Source: Geobacter sp. DSM 9736 (lineage in GTDB: Bacteria; Desulfobacterota; Desulfuromonadia; Geobacterales; Geobacteraceae). Taken from it: 64,000 bases of DNA. Of the stretch, positions 51,546 through 60,650 are shown piece after piece. Where the stretch lies: assembly GCF_900187405.1 (NCBI RefSeq), contig NZ_LT896716.1, positions 2,360,001-2,424,000 of the forward strand, given 5' to 3'. The notes under the pieces were generated by a model that had not been told where the DNA came from, ran no database searches, and worked only from the letters and a program-made list of their open reading frames with translations. A program made the translations under genes and the position numbers. Each line of letters begins with the position of its first letter. The first letter of the stretch is position 1.

Positions 51546-52460
51546 CTATTTGAATATAGCAGCCGCTCCGAGTCCCGATCCGGGATCCGGCAAACTCTCT
51601 CCCTCGGGCTGTTCCGTGAACATCCGGCAGTCAGTCCGCGCCAGCATCTGCCGTACGAGCCGGCAGTTCAGGTGGTGGCCGCTGCGATAAGCCCGTATGT
51701 GCCCCATCACCCGGCAACCTGCCAGAAAAAGGTCTCCCGCCAGATCCAGCATCTTGTGGCGCACCGGTTCGTCACCGTAGCGCATCTTCATACCACCCAC
51801 CACCCCCTCATCACCGAAAACAAGTGCGTTTTCAAGAGAGCCCCCGGCAAGAAGTCCTTGGGAGCGAAGCGCCTCGACCTCGGCAAGAAACCCGAAGGTC
51901 CGTGCAGGAACATATTCGGTGAAAAAATTCTCCCGGCGTGAATCGTAGCAACGGAAGAGCGTGGTGACGGCGGGATGGCGGAATCTCATGGTGTACGATA
52001 TCCGGAGAAACGGAGCGGGGTGTATCGATATCCTGGCTCTTTCGGCGGCAACGAGCAAGGGGCGCGTGACGACGAGGTATTTCCTGGGCGCCGAAAGCAG
52101 GACGGTTCCGGCGCGGAGGATGCCGAGAACGTACGGTAGGGAGCTTCCGTCCATCACCGGCAGTTCCGGTCCGTCCACCTCAGCCGTCACATTATCGAGG
52201 CCAGTGGCATAAAGAGCCGCCATCAGATGCTCAATGCAGGAAACGGCACATCCACCGGCGGCAACGGTCGTGGAGAATCGGGTATTCACGACGTAATCCG
52301 CGGTCGCGGGAATGGAAACGAAGGGGGAAAGATCGACGCGGCGAAAAAAAATGCCGCTCTCGGGCGGAGCGGGTTTCAGAACAAGCCTCGTCTTACACCC
52401 GGAATGCAGGCCATGTCCCTCGAAGCGCACCGTAGTCCGCAGAGTCCGTTGAGAAGGCAT
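51546..52460 (-). CDS. lpxC: UDP-3-O-acyl-N-acetylglucosamine deacetylase
   Basis: A 304-residue LpxC, the committed step of lipid A synthesis. Zinc ligands are His78 in C-I-E-H-L-M-A-A and the His and Asp of R-H-K-M-L-D-L-A-G-D-L. H-I-R-A-Y-R-S-G-H-H-L-N supplies the catalytic His. No clear ribosome binding site precedes ATG 52460. Monocistronic. Confidence 0.95.
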   Translation of the reverse strand: MPSQRTLRTTVRFEGHGLHSGCKTRLVLKPAPPESGIFFRRVDLSPFVSIPATADYVVNTRFSTTVAAGGCAVSCIEHLMAALYATGLDNVTAEVDGPELPVMDGSSLPYVLGILRAGTVLLSAPRKYLVVTRPLLVAAERARISIHPAPFLRISYTMRFRHPAVTTLFRCYDSRRENFFTEYVPARTFGFLAEVEALRSQGLLAGGSLENALVFGDEGVVGGMKMRYGDEPVRHKMLDLAGDLFLAGCRVMGHIRAYRSGHHLNCRLVRQMLARTDCRMFTEQPEGESLPDPGSGLGAAAIFK

Positions 52461-52630
52461 AATGTTTCAACTCTACCACCCGTCACACCTATTACAATCA
52501 ATGATCTCCGGCCCGCGGCGTCTTGACATCACCCGCGGCGGCTCTAAAATTAAAGCATATTCAAGGCATGGAGCCGTCGTCCGGGCTTTCCGGCGACAGC
52601 AACGAAATCGCAGCTAACAAGGAGGCTGCC

Positions 52631-53020
52631 ATGCAACAGCCAAAAGACAACCGTCCACTCGGTGAACTGTTTGTGGAACTGTCCCAGGAACTCCGTACCC
52701 TGTTTCAGCAGGAAATGGAGCTGTTTCGGACCGAAATCTCGCAGAAAATGACGCAGATGATTAAGGATGTCGCAGCAGTAGCTATCGGCGGCGTTTTGCT
52801 TTACACGGGGTTTCTCGTATTGATAGCGGCCATCGTTCTGGGGGTGGCTGAATTCATGCCTCCGTGGGTGGCCGCTCTGCTGGTAGCCATCGTATTCCTG
52901 GCCATAGGTGTCGCCTTCGTACAGAAAGGGCGTAAGGACCTGGCACGGATGAAGATGGTGCCTGAAAAATCCACCGACACACTCAAGGAGACGGCGCGAT
53001 GGGCGAAAACATTGAAATGA
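52631..53020 (+). CDS. Holin-superfamily-III-like membrane protein (DUF1469)
   Basis: A 129-residue protein with an amphipathic N-terminal helix (L-R-T-L-F-Q-Q-E-M-E-L-F-R-T-E-I) and two membrane helices (about 50-75 and 80-100), as in DUF1469/phage_holin_3_6 proteins, which are usually chromosomal envelope proteins. AACAAGGAGG precedes ATG 52631. It overlaps the DUF3618 gene by 22 bp. Confidence 0.88.
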   Translation: MQQPKDNRPLGELFVELSQELRTLFQQEMELFRTEISQKMTQMIKDVAAVAIGGVLLYTGFLVLIAAIVLGVAEFMPPWVAALLVAIVFLAIGVAFVQKGRKDLARMKMVPEKSTDTLKETARWAKTLK

Positions 53021-53562
53021 CGGGAACTCAGATCAATCAGACGGACCGCATCCAGGCAGACATCAGACACACCGAGGCTCAGATCAGCCAGACGGTCCAC
53101 ACTCTTGAGGAGCGGCTCTCCCCGTCGAACCTCAAGAGGCAGGCCGTGCAGAAGGCGCGGCACTCCCTGCTGGTGGGCGCAGCGAGGGTAATGGAATTCG
53201 TCGAACGCAAACCCGTTCCCACAGCCCTTGCGGGTGCCGGCATCATTCTCCTGATGGTATTGAAGAGTCGCAGGCACGCACGCGCCGAATCCAGAGGGAC
53301 CGGAAAAGAAATAGCCGGAGCGGCCGCAAAGGGTTTCCTCTCCGGCATGGCGAAAAACACCCGGAAAAAATCTGTCCGCCCCGGCACAACCATCGTGTGG
53401 CGGAGCCTTGCCAGCGCGCTGGGGGCTACCTTGAGCACCCTCTGGTACCGCCGCAAACATGAACGCCCCGTCACCGAGACAGGGATTGTTTCCGATCTCC
53501 CCCGAGCTGGTGCGTACCCGGTGGGAACTCCGTTTCTCGAGCATATTCCGGCATCGAAGTAG
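52999..53562 (+). CDS. DUF3618 family protein
   Basis: A 187-residue protein. R-I-Q-A-D-I-R-H-T-E-A-Q-I-S-Q-T-V-H-T-L-E-E-R-L-S-P is the DUF3618 signature. One hydrophobic helix (about 72-88) and a basic C-terminal half follow. DUF1469 and DUF3618 genes commonly pair. Role at the membrane unknown. Translationally coupled to the upstream gene. Confidence 0.88.
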   Translation: MGENIEMTGTQINQTDRIQADIRHTEAQISQTVHTLEERLSPSNLKRQAVQKARHSLLVGAARVMEFVERKPVPTALAGAGIILLMVLKSRRHARAESRGTGKEIAGAAAKGFLSGMAKNTRKKSVRPGTTIVWRSLASALGATLSTLWYRRKHERPVTETGIVSDLPRAGAYPVGTPFLEHIPASK

Positions 53563-53608
53563 CGTGGACAATCCCGTCCACAGCTCCAGGAATCGGCGGA
53601 GGAACCCA

Positions 53609-54283
53609 ATGAAAAGGTTCGCTGCAAAGATGGCGTGGGTGGTGTTGGCAAGCCTTCTCCTCACCTCCTGCGCCACCATATCCCTCGTCGACTCCTGGCG
53701 CACCCCCACTCCCTATGGAAAACGCTACGGAAGAGTCCTGGTGACGAGCCTCGTTCCAGAAGCCGAGACTCGCCGGGTCTATGACGAGATCGTCGCAGCG
53801 GAGCTTCAGCGCCGTGGGGTCGAAGCAGTCCCCGCACATAACTTCTTTCCGGGGAAAGCACGTCCCAACCGGCAATCGCTGCAGAAGGCAGTGAAACAAT
53901 CCCAGGCAGACGCACTCCTCATGATCCAGATGGTCCGGGTCGAACAGCAGACAGATGTCATGCCCGGATACATGAGCATCTTCCCCGACCCCTGGTACGA
54001 CCGCTTCACCCCCCGGTGGGGATACGGACCGTACCACGGCTACAACTACGGCTCCTACTACAGCCCCAATTACGGCAGTTACGGGTTCTCCACATACTAC
54101 GAGCCTCCTTCCATCGTCCATTACGAAGTGGCGACCATGCAGGCGAACCTGTTCGATGCCGCAAGCGGATATCTGGTCTGGGCGGGGACTATGGAGACCA
54201 TGGAGCCGGGGCGGGTTGTAAAGATAGCCAAAGATATGGGAAAAATCATCAGCGAGTCGCTGACCCGGGAGGGACTGATGTGA
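53609..54283 (+). CDS. DUF4136-like lipoprotein
   Basis: A 224-residue lipoprotein (lipobox L-L-T-S-C). S-L-V-D-S-W-R-T-P and the central Tyr/Gly-rich stretch (about 128-160) with an A-N-L-F-D-A-A-S-G-Y-L-V-W-A-G strand resemble DUF4136 outer-membrane lipoproteins. CGGAGGAACCCA precedes ATG 53609. The longer frame from 53459 overlaps the DUF3618 gene. Confidence 0.83.
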   Translation: MKRFAAKMAWVVLASLLLTSCATISLVDSWRTPTPYGKRYGRVLVTSLVPEAETRRVYDEIVAAELQRRGVEAVPAHNFFPGKARPNRQSLQKAVKQSQADALLMIQMVRVEQQTDVMPGYMSIFPDPWYDRFTPRWGYGPYHGYNYGSYYSPNYGSYGFSTYYEPPSIVHYEVATMQANLFDAASGYLVWAGTMETMEPGRVVKIAKDMGKIISESLTREGLM

Positions 54284-54305
54284 CTGCCGCGCCAGAGTGG
54301 CTCCC

Positions 54306-54926
54306 TCAGCGCCTCGACAGACAGGGACTTCCTTTGAGACAGTAGCGCCACGGATGAAGTGCAGCCTCCCCGGCGTAATCTATACCGATTCGCGGAGTCG
54401 TGACCACCTCGACGGGAGCCGCCACTCCCGCATCTCTCACGAAGAGAGTGGGGCCGGTGAGGTCTTCGCCATAAAGGGTGCCGTCTATGGCAAGGGCGCG
54501 ACACAACTTTCCCGGTCCGTTGGTGAGGGTACACGAGCGACGTCCCGTTGCGTGACGGCGGGAAGTCATCAGATCGACCCCAACCACGGGCTCCAGCGCC
54601 CGGACCAGGACGCATTCCGGCACTCCCTCCTCGCGTGTCGTCAGGTTCAGGCACCAGTACATACCGTAGATGAGATACACATAAGCGACGCCCCCCTTTT
54701 CGAACATGATGGAGGTGCGGCGGCTCAACCTGCCGCCGAAGGCATGTGAAGCCCGGTCGGTAACTCCAAGGTAGGCCTCCGTCTCCACGATTATCCCCGA
54801 TGCCGTCCCCTCAGGGGTGACGCGGACAAGCTCCTTCCCGAGCAGGTCACGTGCAACCTCCATGGTATCGCGGAGATAGAACTCGCGGGGAAGTTTATCA
54901 GTCACATCTGTTTTTCCTTCGGCCAT
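54306..54926 (-). CDS. DNA-3-methyladenine glycosylase (AAG/MPG type)
   Basis: About 206 residues. E-F-Y-L-R-D-T-M-E-V-A-R-D-L-L-G-K at the start, the active-site I-V-E-T-E-A-Y (catalytic Glu), D-R-A-S-H-A-F-G-G and V-Y-L-I-Y-G-M-Y-W-C-L-N are the AAG motifs. It excises alkylated purines. GAGGAACC precedes ATG 54926. The frame extends to 54995 without support. It converges with the DUF4136 gene. Confidence 0.93.
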   Translation of the reverse strand: MAEGKTDVTDKLPREFYLRDTMEVARDLLGKELVRVTPEGTASGIIVETEAYLGVTDRASHAFGGRLSRRTSIMFEKGGVAYVYLIYGMYWCLNLTTREEGVPECVLVRALEPVVGVDLMTSRRHATGRRSCTLTNGPGKLCRALAIDGTLYGEDLTGPTLFVRDAGVAAPVEVVTTPRIGIDYAGEAALHPWRYCLKGSPCLSRR

Positions 54927-54978
54927 AGCAGGTTCCTCGGCTCGATCCCGTACCCAAAGATGCAGATCAAATAAAAGA

Positions 54979-55007
54979 AAAGGCACCGGTCGCAAGACGG
55001 TGCCTTA
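54979..55007 (-). terminator. Rho-independent terminator after the 55029-55820 gene
   Basis: AAGGCACCG and CGGTGCCTT flank a short loop and, on the minus strand, are followed by TTCTTTTATT. It lies about 20 bp after the stop of the preceding minus-strand gene. Confidence 0.85.
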
Positions 55008-55028
55008 GATTACGAACAAAGGAGAAAA

Positions 55029-55820
55029 CTACTCCTTGTTGGGTCCGCGCCCCGGAAACTTCAGGCCCTTCAGTGTTACCCCCCGGACCACCTCTCCCGT
55101 CTTGAGGGATACCTTCTGCATAGGTCCCTCTTTGTTACCGTCCAGGACCGATCCGCCGCGTGGAGGGCCCCCGCCATAACTGTCCCTGACCTTGAGGAAG
55201 TACGTGCCACCCTCGTGCACCCGGAGCAGGAACTTCCCATCTTTGTCGCTGCGGTCGGAAACGAAGAGAGGCTTCCCGATAACAGTCGGCGTGACGAAGG
55301 CGAAAATGAACACTCCTTCCACAGGCTTTCCGGAGGGGTCCTGAACCGTTCCCTCCACTGCCGTCACCCCCTGCTTGACCGGCAACGCCCGAAATGGAAG
55401 CGCACCGGCCATTACGCCGAGATCCAGCTTCTCTCCCTTCGACAGACGGTATTTTTTCGGGATCTTTTTATCGTCGAGTCCGATGAGGAAGTGGTCACCC
55501 TCCTGCGGTGGCCCTATCTGCGTGCTGCCATGCCGCTTGATGGCTCCGACGCAGTATTCACCAGCCGGCAGATCCAGCGAAAAACGCCCCTCCTTGTCTA
55601 GCCGCTCGACGAAATCTGGCACACGCCAGTACCGCTCATGGGAAGGTGCCGGCCCGTTGGCAAGATTGTAGATGTAGACCATTCCTTCGGACATGGGAGT
55701 GGTGGTGCTGATCATCATCTTCCCGGAGAGTGTTCCGGTAGCGGCTTCCCCGGCCGCAAGAGTGAGTCCCGCCGTCAGCATGACGGCAACCGCTAGTACC
55801 GCTGAAGAGATCCTTTTCAT
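55029..55820 (-). CDS. Secreted carboxypeptidase-regulatory-like domain protein
   Basis: A 263-residue exported protein (signal ends T-L-A-A-G). Two beta-sandwich modules are suggested by T-L-S-G-K-M-M-I and G-R-F-S-L-D-L-P-A-G-E-Y, and by V-E-G-T-V-Q-D-P-S-G-K-P-V-E-G and D-G-K-F-L-L-R-V. These are transthyretin-like CarboxypepD_reg repeats. Likely periplasmic or surface structural protein. GAAGGAGGAGGC precedes ATG 55820. Its own terminator follows. Confidence 0.78.
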   Translation of the reverse strand: MKRISSAVLAVAVMLTAGLTLAAGEAATGTLSGKMMISTTTPMSEGMVYIYNLANGPAPSHERYWRVPDFVERLDKEGRFSLDLPAGEYCVGAIKRHGSTQIGPPQEGDHFLIGLDDKKIPKKYRLSKGEKLDLGVMAGALPFRALPVKQGVTAVEGTVQDPSGKPVEGVFIFAFVTPTVIGKPLFVSDRSDKDGKFLLRVHEGGTYFLKVRDSYGGGPPRGGSVLDGNKEGPMQKVSLKTGEVVRGVTLKGLKFPGRGPNKE

Positions 55821-55911
55821 GCCTCCTCCTTCTGCCTATTGGCCTGAGTCCCATCGAGCCGAACATGCTTCAGGACGTTACGGGAACCACTGACAACCGC
55901 CCCGGACGCAG

Positions 55912-57915
55912 CTACTTTCTCCTCGCCCCTGCTCCGGCAACCGGCGCATCAAGAAAAGGCTCAAAAAAGACCCGGCTCAGTTCTTCATCCTTGGTCCCGT
56001 CGTATATACCCGCTGCCACCTTATCCCGCTCAGGCGAGCCCCACCAGTTCTCCGGAACCTCTACATCACGGTCCTGCCCTTCCCCCAGCGAGAAATTGTA
56101 GGTACGGTTGCCGTAAATGTTGTTCCGCTGGAATCGTGGGGGCTGCGTCCCCTTGTTGAGCCGTTCGAAATCCACGGCGTTCACGTGCTGGCGCACGAAG
56201 AGGACCCCCAGGTCGTTGCGGGTAATTTCGTTATCCGTTATCCGAACCTCACCTTCCAGGCGCATGAAACGTATGCCGATGCGATTGTCGGTAAACGTGC
56301 AGTGTTCCACCTGCAAGTTGGCCGTGTTGTAGTGCACGCCGCGGTTGTTGTTGCGGAAAACCGTATCGGCAATCCTGACCTGGGCGTAGTGGATCATGAC
56401 GCCGGCAAAGGCATACTCGAAACGGCAGTGTTCGATGACATTTTCCGGGTCCGCCGCCAGAAACTGAAGGTACGACCAGTCGTTCACCTTCGGCTTCCTC
56501 TCGGCCGAAGTAAAGACTATAGGGCGGTCCTTTGTCCCGCGGGCGACGATCCGCCCCTCCACCATGATCTCGCCGTCACCGATCTCGTTATGGTCCCGGT
56601 CGATCCGCTTGAACCGCACCGTCGTGCCCGGAAGGACCGTGAGGGTGGCGCCCCGCTGCACCGAAACTACCCCCTCCACCCGGATCTCCCCCTGCCATAC
56701 CGTATCGTGCTCGATGACGCTGTCACGGACGACCACCGGCTTACCACCACGAGTCCCTACAATCTTTGCCGGCTTCCGCACGGAAGGCTCCGGCCTGGGT
56801 TCTCCGGACATAACCTTGCCCACGGTGATGGAAATATTTTCCACCATGCTACCCTTCCGGTAGGTAACCGCGTGACGGGCGTTCCCCTGATAGAGACCAT
56901 AGGTCTCACCACTGTGGGGACCGTCACCGAGCACATCCCGGGCCACTAGCCCGTAATCGCCGTCCTGGTCTATCGGAATGAAGAACGTTCCCGCGGCGTC
57001 CGTCATAGCAGAGTACTCGGTGCCGTGGTACACGTGGTACATCTGAAACACCGGCGCCGCCAGTCGGTACGCAAGCACCATCATCCCCGAAACCGGTTTT
57101 CCCGACCGGTCCAGGACCCTGCCCCGGATGCCGGTGCCGGAAGCAGCCTGCTCCGCCACTGTCTTCAGCTCATTATCCTTCACCTGCGGAGTAGTGACAA
57201 ACAGGTCGCGGTCGTTCTTCGGGTAGCATGAAAGCTCGATCCGGGCGGTTTCACCCTCCCTTACTTCGACAGGATTGTGCGGGTAGTAGCAGTAGAGATC
57301 CCCCTTCTGCAAAGGACGGTTGCTCTTTCCCCCCGCCATCTTCTTGCCGATCACGACATATCGTCCGGAGGATACAGGAATGCGAAACCTGCCATCCCCC
57401 CCAGCCGAGACCGTCTTAACCCCCAGCCCCTTGAAAGTCCTGCTCCCGGGAGGATAGAGCGCCACATATCCGTCCTGCACCGGTTCACCCTTGAAGAGCA
57501 GCCGTCCCTCTATGCCGGTTTCGCCCGGAACGTATGCCGGCGCGGGAGGGATCGGCACTGCCTGAAGGGCGACCCAGACACTCTCCTTCTCCAGATGCAG
57601 AGGGCTGTTGCCGTGGTAGGCATGGTACTCGCGTCCATCATGCAGGCCACGGGCTACGATGAAGTAGTCTCCGGGAGGAGCCTTCAGCGCGTAAACTCCT
57701 TTTGCATCGGCAGGCGAGGATGTAGCTACCGGTTTCCCCTCAACAATGTCCTGGTACCCGGTATAAAGCATCACACGCGCCCCCGGAAGTGGACCATGCT
57801 CCGTAAAAACCCTCCCTTCAACCGTCAGATCCATTCCGGCAAAGACAGTGAACGGGCAGAACATCATGAGGATGAATAGTAGTCTGATCATGCCCGCTTT
57901 GTACCATCTCGCCAT
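55912..57915 (-). CDS. Secreted protein with carboxypeptidase-regulatory domains and parallel beta-helix
   Basis: A 667-residue exported protein. Signal peptide (L-L-F-I-L-M-M-F-C-P-F-T-V-F-A). About residues 28-380 contain three CarboxypepD_reg-like modules (V-E-G-R-V-F-T-E-H-G-P-L-P-G-A-R, I-E-G-R-L-L-F-K-G-E-P-V, I-R-G-R-V-L-D-R-S-G-K-P-V-S-G). About 410-640 is a right-handed beta-helix with N-N-N-R-G-V-H-Y-N and D-N-R-I-G-I-R-F rungs. Starts at 57915 and 57891 are both possible and neither has a good ribosome binding site. Upstream of the related 55029-55820 gene. Confidence 0.8.
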   Translation of the reverse strand: MARWYKAGMIRLLFILMMFCPFTVFAGMDLTVEGRVFTEHGPLPGARVMLYTGYQDIVEGKPVATSSPADAKGVYALKAPPGDYFIVARGLHDGREYHAYHGNSPLHLEKESVWVALQAVPIPPAPAYVPGETGIEGRLLFKGEPVQDGYVALYPPGSRTFKGLGVKTVSAGGDGRFRIPVSSGRYVVIGKKMAGGKSNRPLQKGDLYCYYPHNPVEVREGETARIELSCYPKNDRDLFVTTPQVKDNELKTVAEQAASGTGIRGRVLDRSGKPVSGMMVLAYRLAAPVFQMYHVYHGTEYSAMTDAAGTFFIPIDQDGDYGLVARDVLGDGPHSGETYGLYQGNARHAVTYRKGSMVENISITVGKVMSGEPRPEPSVRKPAKIVGTRGGKPVVVRDSVIEHDTVWQGEIRVEGVVSVQRGATLTVLPGTTVRFKRIDRDHNEIGDGEIMVEGRIVARGTKDRPIVFTSAERKPKVNDWSYLQFLAADPENVIEHCRFEYAFAGVMIHYAQVRIADTVFRNNNRGVHYNTANLQVEHCTFTDNRIGIRFMRLEGEVRITDNEITRNDLGVLFVRQHVNAVDFERLNKGTQPPRFQRNNIYGNRTYNFSLGEGQDRDVEVPENWWGSPERDKVAAGIYDGTKDEELSRVFFEPFLDAPVAGAGARRK

Positions 57916-57957
57916 AAATTAATCAATATGAATGAACCTGAACGAACCGGCACCTCC

Positions 57958-58731
57958 TCAGTACTTCCACTTGAGCATCGTCTCCTGATCCTCATCCTCC
58001 TGATACAGGTACATGCTCCTGATGCGCTCCGCTATGCCGCCGACGTCCGGAAAGAGGGAACCGGCATGGATGCCGCAGCGGTAGAGGTCGTGGCGGATAG
58101 GTGCGAACCTGCCGGCCGGAATAATCACCTTTATCAGCTTGTGATTCTGCTGCCGGTTACGGTCGAGGGGTATGAAGCGGTTTTCCGCCTGCACGAACTC
58201 GTGAACCGTGAATGCAGCCTCCTGGGAACGCACACGACCGACGATGTGCCTCGGCAGATAGACCTTGGTCTCCGTCCCCGAAAAAGGGGACTCGCCGGTA
58301 CCCGTGCTTCGAATGACATCGGCATCGGCGGGAAGGAATATCCAGACGACACCGTGCTCCTGCCCCGATCCGGGACGGCGGACGGCAAACCAGAGGGCAC
58401 CCAGGGCGTTAGTAGACCAGTCGAGAAGCCTCGTCGGAAGTCCATGATGCTGAGCCACCGCAAGCCATTCCCATTCCGACGACGGCTCAGGGCGCACGAA
58501 GCTGACCGCCTCGTGCCGGAACGCATTGAACATCGCCTGCTCGTTCTCCAGTATCGGCCGCACATGCATCCTGGTGGCGATCCGCGGCACAAGCTCCCAG
58601 TCCCGGGACTGCCCGCGAAAAATGGCGAACTCCTGGCACAGGTTCAGTTCCAGCAGCTCGACATAATCGCGGAGCGAGTCGATACCGAAAACCGGGTACA
58701 TCGTTTCGCTCTCAACCTTAAGGACTGACAT
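57958..58731 (-). CDS. FRG-domain protein
   Basis: About 257 residues. The FRG domain (named for its F-R-G motif) is clear: F-A-I-F-R-G-Q-S-R-D-W-E-L-V-P-R and W-L-A-V-A-Q-H-H-G-L-P-T-R-L-L-D-W-S-T-N-A-L-G-A-L-W-F-A. These proteins are of uncertain function and are frequent in accessory and defence-associated regions. GGGAG at 5 bases supports ATG 58731. Longer starts at 58767 or 58848 are possible. Confidence 0.85.
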   Translation of the reverse strand: MSVLKVESETMYPVFGIDSLRDYVELLELNLCQEFAIFRGQSRDWELVPRIATRMHVRPILENEQAMFNAFRHEAVSFVRPEPSSEWEWLAVAQHHGLPTRLLDWSTNALGALWFAVRRPGSGQEHGVVWIFLPADADVIRSTGTGESPFSGTETKVYLPRHIVGRVRSQEAAFTVHEFVQAENRFIPLDRNRQQNHKLIKVIIPAGRFAPIRHDLYRCGIHAGSLFPDVGGIAERIRSMYLYQEDEDQETMLKWKY

Positions 58732-58783
58732 TATTTCTCCCAGCCTCGCCTCATTCTTCGCAGGCATCTTTCTGCCGCTCCTC

Positions 58784-59848
58784 CTACTGCTTTGCCCTCT
58801 GGTACTGCTCAGGCCACGGGATGTCCACGCCGAGACTGCGGGCGGCATGAAAGGGCCAGTACGGATCGCGGAGCATCTGCCTTCCTAGAAATACGGCATC
58901 CGCAAGACCGGTGGCAACGATATGCTCTGCCTGCGCCGGATCAGTGATGAATCCGACGGCCGCAGTGGCGATTTCCACATCACGCCGAATGGCGGCCGCA
59001 AAGGGGACCTGAAATCCCGGACCGGCAGGGATCGTTTCATCGGGCACCACACCACCGGAAGAACAGTCGATCAAATCGACCCCCACTTGACGCAGGCACC
59101 GGGCCAGTTCGACCGACTGGGAGAGATCCCACCCACCCGGCATCCAGTCCACCGCCGAAATACGGACGAAAAGTGGAAGATCGGGCGGCCACTCTTCCCG
59201 CACGGCGCGGGCGATCCGGAGGGGATACCGCATCCGGTTCTCCAGGCTACCTCCATACCCGTCGGTCCGCCGATTTGAAAGGGGGGAGAGAAACTCGTGG
59301 AGCAGGTACCCGTGAGCCATGTGAACCTCAACGGTCTGGAACCCGGCTTTCAATGCCCTGCGGGCGGCTGCGCGGAACTCCTCCTCGACGACATCGAGAT
59401 CCTCTTCCGTCAGCGGGTGGGGAGGCGGATGTCCGGGTGCGAACGGCTCGACGGTGGGAGCTACCGGTGTCCACCCCCGCTCGCCGGCACCCAGAGGGCG
59501 GCTACCGTTCCAGGGGGCGTCTGTCGAGGCCTTGCGTCCGGCATGGGCAAGCTGTATACCGGCAACGGCCCCCTGGCTCCGGAGAAAACCAGCAATGGGG
59601 GAGAAAGCCTCAACATGCTCCTCCAGCCAGATGCCGCTGTCATCCGGGCTTATGCGCCCCTCCTCGCTGACGGCTGTGGCCTCCACCATAACCAGACCGG
59701 CGCCTCCCGCCGCACGACTACCCAGGTGGACCAGGTGCCAGTCGGTGGGAAATCCCTCGCGGCTCGAATACTGGCACATGGGAGAGACGAAGATGCGGTT
59801 GCGGCAGGTAATGCTCCGCAGCGTGATCGGAGAGAAAAGGACGCTCAT
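58784..59848 (-). CDS. NADH:flavin oxidoreductase, Old Yellow Enzyme (YqjM-like)
   Basis: A 354-residue FMN TIM-barrel oxidoreductase. I-F-V-S-P-M-C-Q-Y-S-S (the Cys of YqjM-type), Q-L-A-H-A-G-R-K-A, H-M-A-H-G-Y-L-L-H-E-F-L-S-P and V-R-I-S-A-V-D-W are characteristic. It reduces activated alkenes or nitro compounds with NAD(P)H. It is downstream of the TIM-barrel isomerase gene with an 18-bp gap, so it is likely in the same operon. Confidence 0.95.
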   Translation of the reverse strand: MSVLFSPITLRSITCRNRIFVSPMCQYSSREGFPTDWHLVHLGSRAAGGAGLVMVEATAVSEEGRISPDDSGIWLEEHVEAFSPIAGFLRSQGAVAGIQLAHAGRKASTDAPWNGSRPLGAGERGWTPVAPTVEPFAPGHPPPHPLTEEDLDVVEEEFRAAARRALKAGFQTVEVHMAHGYLLHEFLSPLSNRRTDGYGGSLENRMRYPLRIARAVREEWPPDLPLFVRISAVDWMPGGWDLSQSVELARCLRQVGVDLIDCSSGGVVPDETIPAGPGFQVPFAAAIRRDVEIATAAVGFITDPAQAEHIVATGLADAVFLGRQMLRDPYWPFHAARSLGVDIPWPEQYQRAKQ

Positions 59849-59866
59849 AACGGTTGATCCCCGTGA

Positions 59867-60649
59867 CTAGGGGGGCGTCTCCGCCCAGATCCGCCTCAGC
59901 TTCTCGGCGCTGTACTGGACGAAGAAACGATCGGGAGTGAAGACCTCCAGGGTGATCGGGCCGTCGTAACCCGCTCTTTTGAGGGCCGCCACGCACGCCG
60001 GCAGGTCGATTGTGCCGGCACCCAGCGGCAGATGCATGTCGTGGCTCCCCCCCCGGTTATCGTGGAGGTGCACGTGGCGAAGGCGGGAACCATACACCGC
60101 CAGGAGCTCCTCGGCCGTGTTCTCCTCAACAAGAAGATTCGTATGCCCGAGGTCGAGGTGCAGACCGAGCTCGGGATGGTTGTCGAGGAGTTCTCCAAGC
60201 TGTTCGACGTTATTGTATTCCCCAGGGAGATTCTCCACCATGAGGGAGACACCGGTACGCTCCGCCACCTCCTGCAGTTCCATCAGGCTTCTGAGGTTCT
60301 GTCTCACGAGAAATTCGCGGTCATGCATCGGCGCCCTGGTGTCAGGGTGAATGTTCATCGAGTCGGCTCCGAGTTCTGCAAAACATTCGAGGCATCGCGA
60401 CAGCTCGGTTACGGCAGCCTTCCTGATCTCCTCGAACGGGTGACCAAGGGGCAGGTAATAGGCGGTATGACCCACTATGCCGAGCCGGTGGCGGTCGAGT
60501 GCCCGGCGAACCGCCTGCCGGTCGATCTGCCAGTAGCCGGCCGCAGGGGGCTCAAGGGTCAGGTCGATGAAATCGAGTCCCATTTCGGCCATCCACTCGA
60601 TTTCCCCCACCACATCCTGCTGGGGATGATTCATCGATCCTACCTGCAC
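59867..60649 (-). CDS. Sugar phosphate isomerase/epimerase-like TIM barrel
   Basis: A 260-residue xylose-isomerase-like TIM-barrel protein. F-I-D-L-T-L-E-P-P, V-G-H-T-A-Y-Y-L-P, N-I-H-P-D, V-E-N-L-P-G, L-H-L-D-L-G-H and V-H-L-H-D-N-R-G supply the metal ligands. Substrate unknown. GTG 60649 with GGAGG at 5 bases follows the stop of the nucleotidyltransferase gene by 1 bp, so translation is coupled. Confidence 0.9.
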   Translation of the reverse strand: MQVGSMNHPQQDVVGEIEWMAEMGLDFIDLTLEPPAAGYWQIDRQAVRRALDRHRLGIVGHTAYYLPLGHPFEEIRKAAVTELSRCLECFAELGADSMNIHPDTRAPMHDREFLVRQNLRSLMELQEVAERTGVSLMVENLPGEYNNVEQLGELLDNHPELGLHLDLGHTNLLVEENTAEELLAVYGSRLRHVHLHDNRGGSHDMHLPLGAGTIDLPACVAALKRAGYDGPITLEVFTPDRFFVQYSAEKLRRIWAETPP

Positions 60650-60650
60650 C

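Noticed and set aside
52631-53562. Holin-like gene as evidence of a prophage
   Set aside because: DUF1469 and DUF3618 pairs are common chromosomal genes, and no phage structural, integrase or lysis genes surround them.
53471-54121. 216-codon antisense frame over the DUF4136-like gene
   Set aside because: Shadow of a lipoprotein gene with a ribosome binding site and lipobox on the plus strand.
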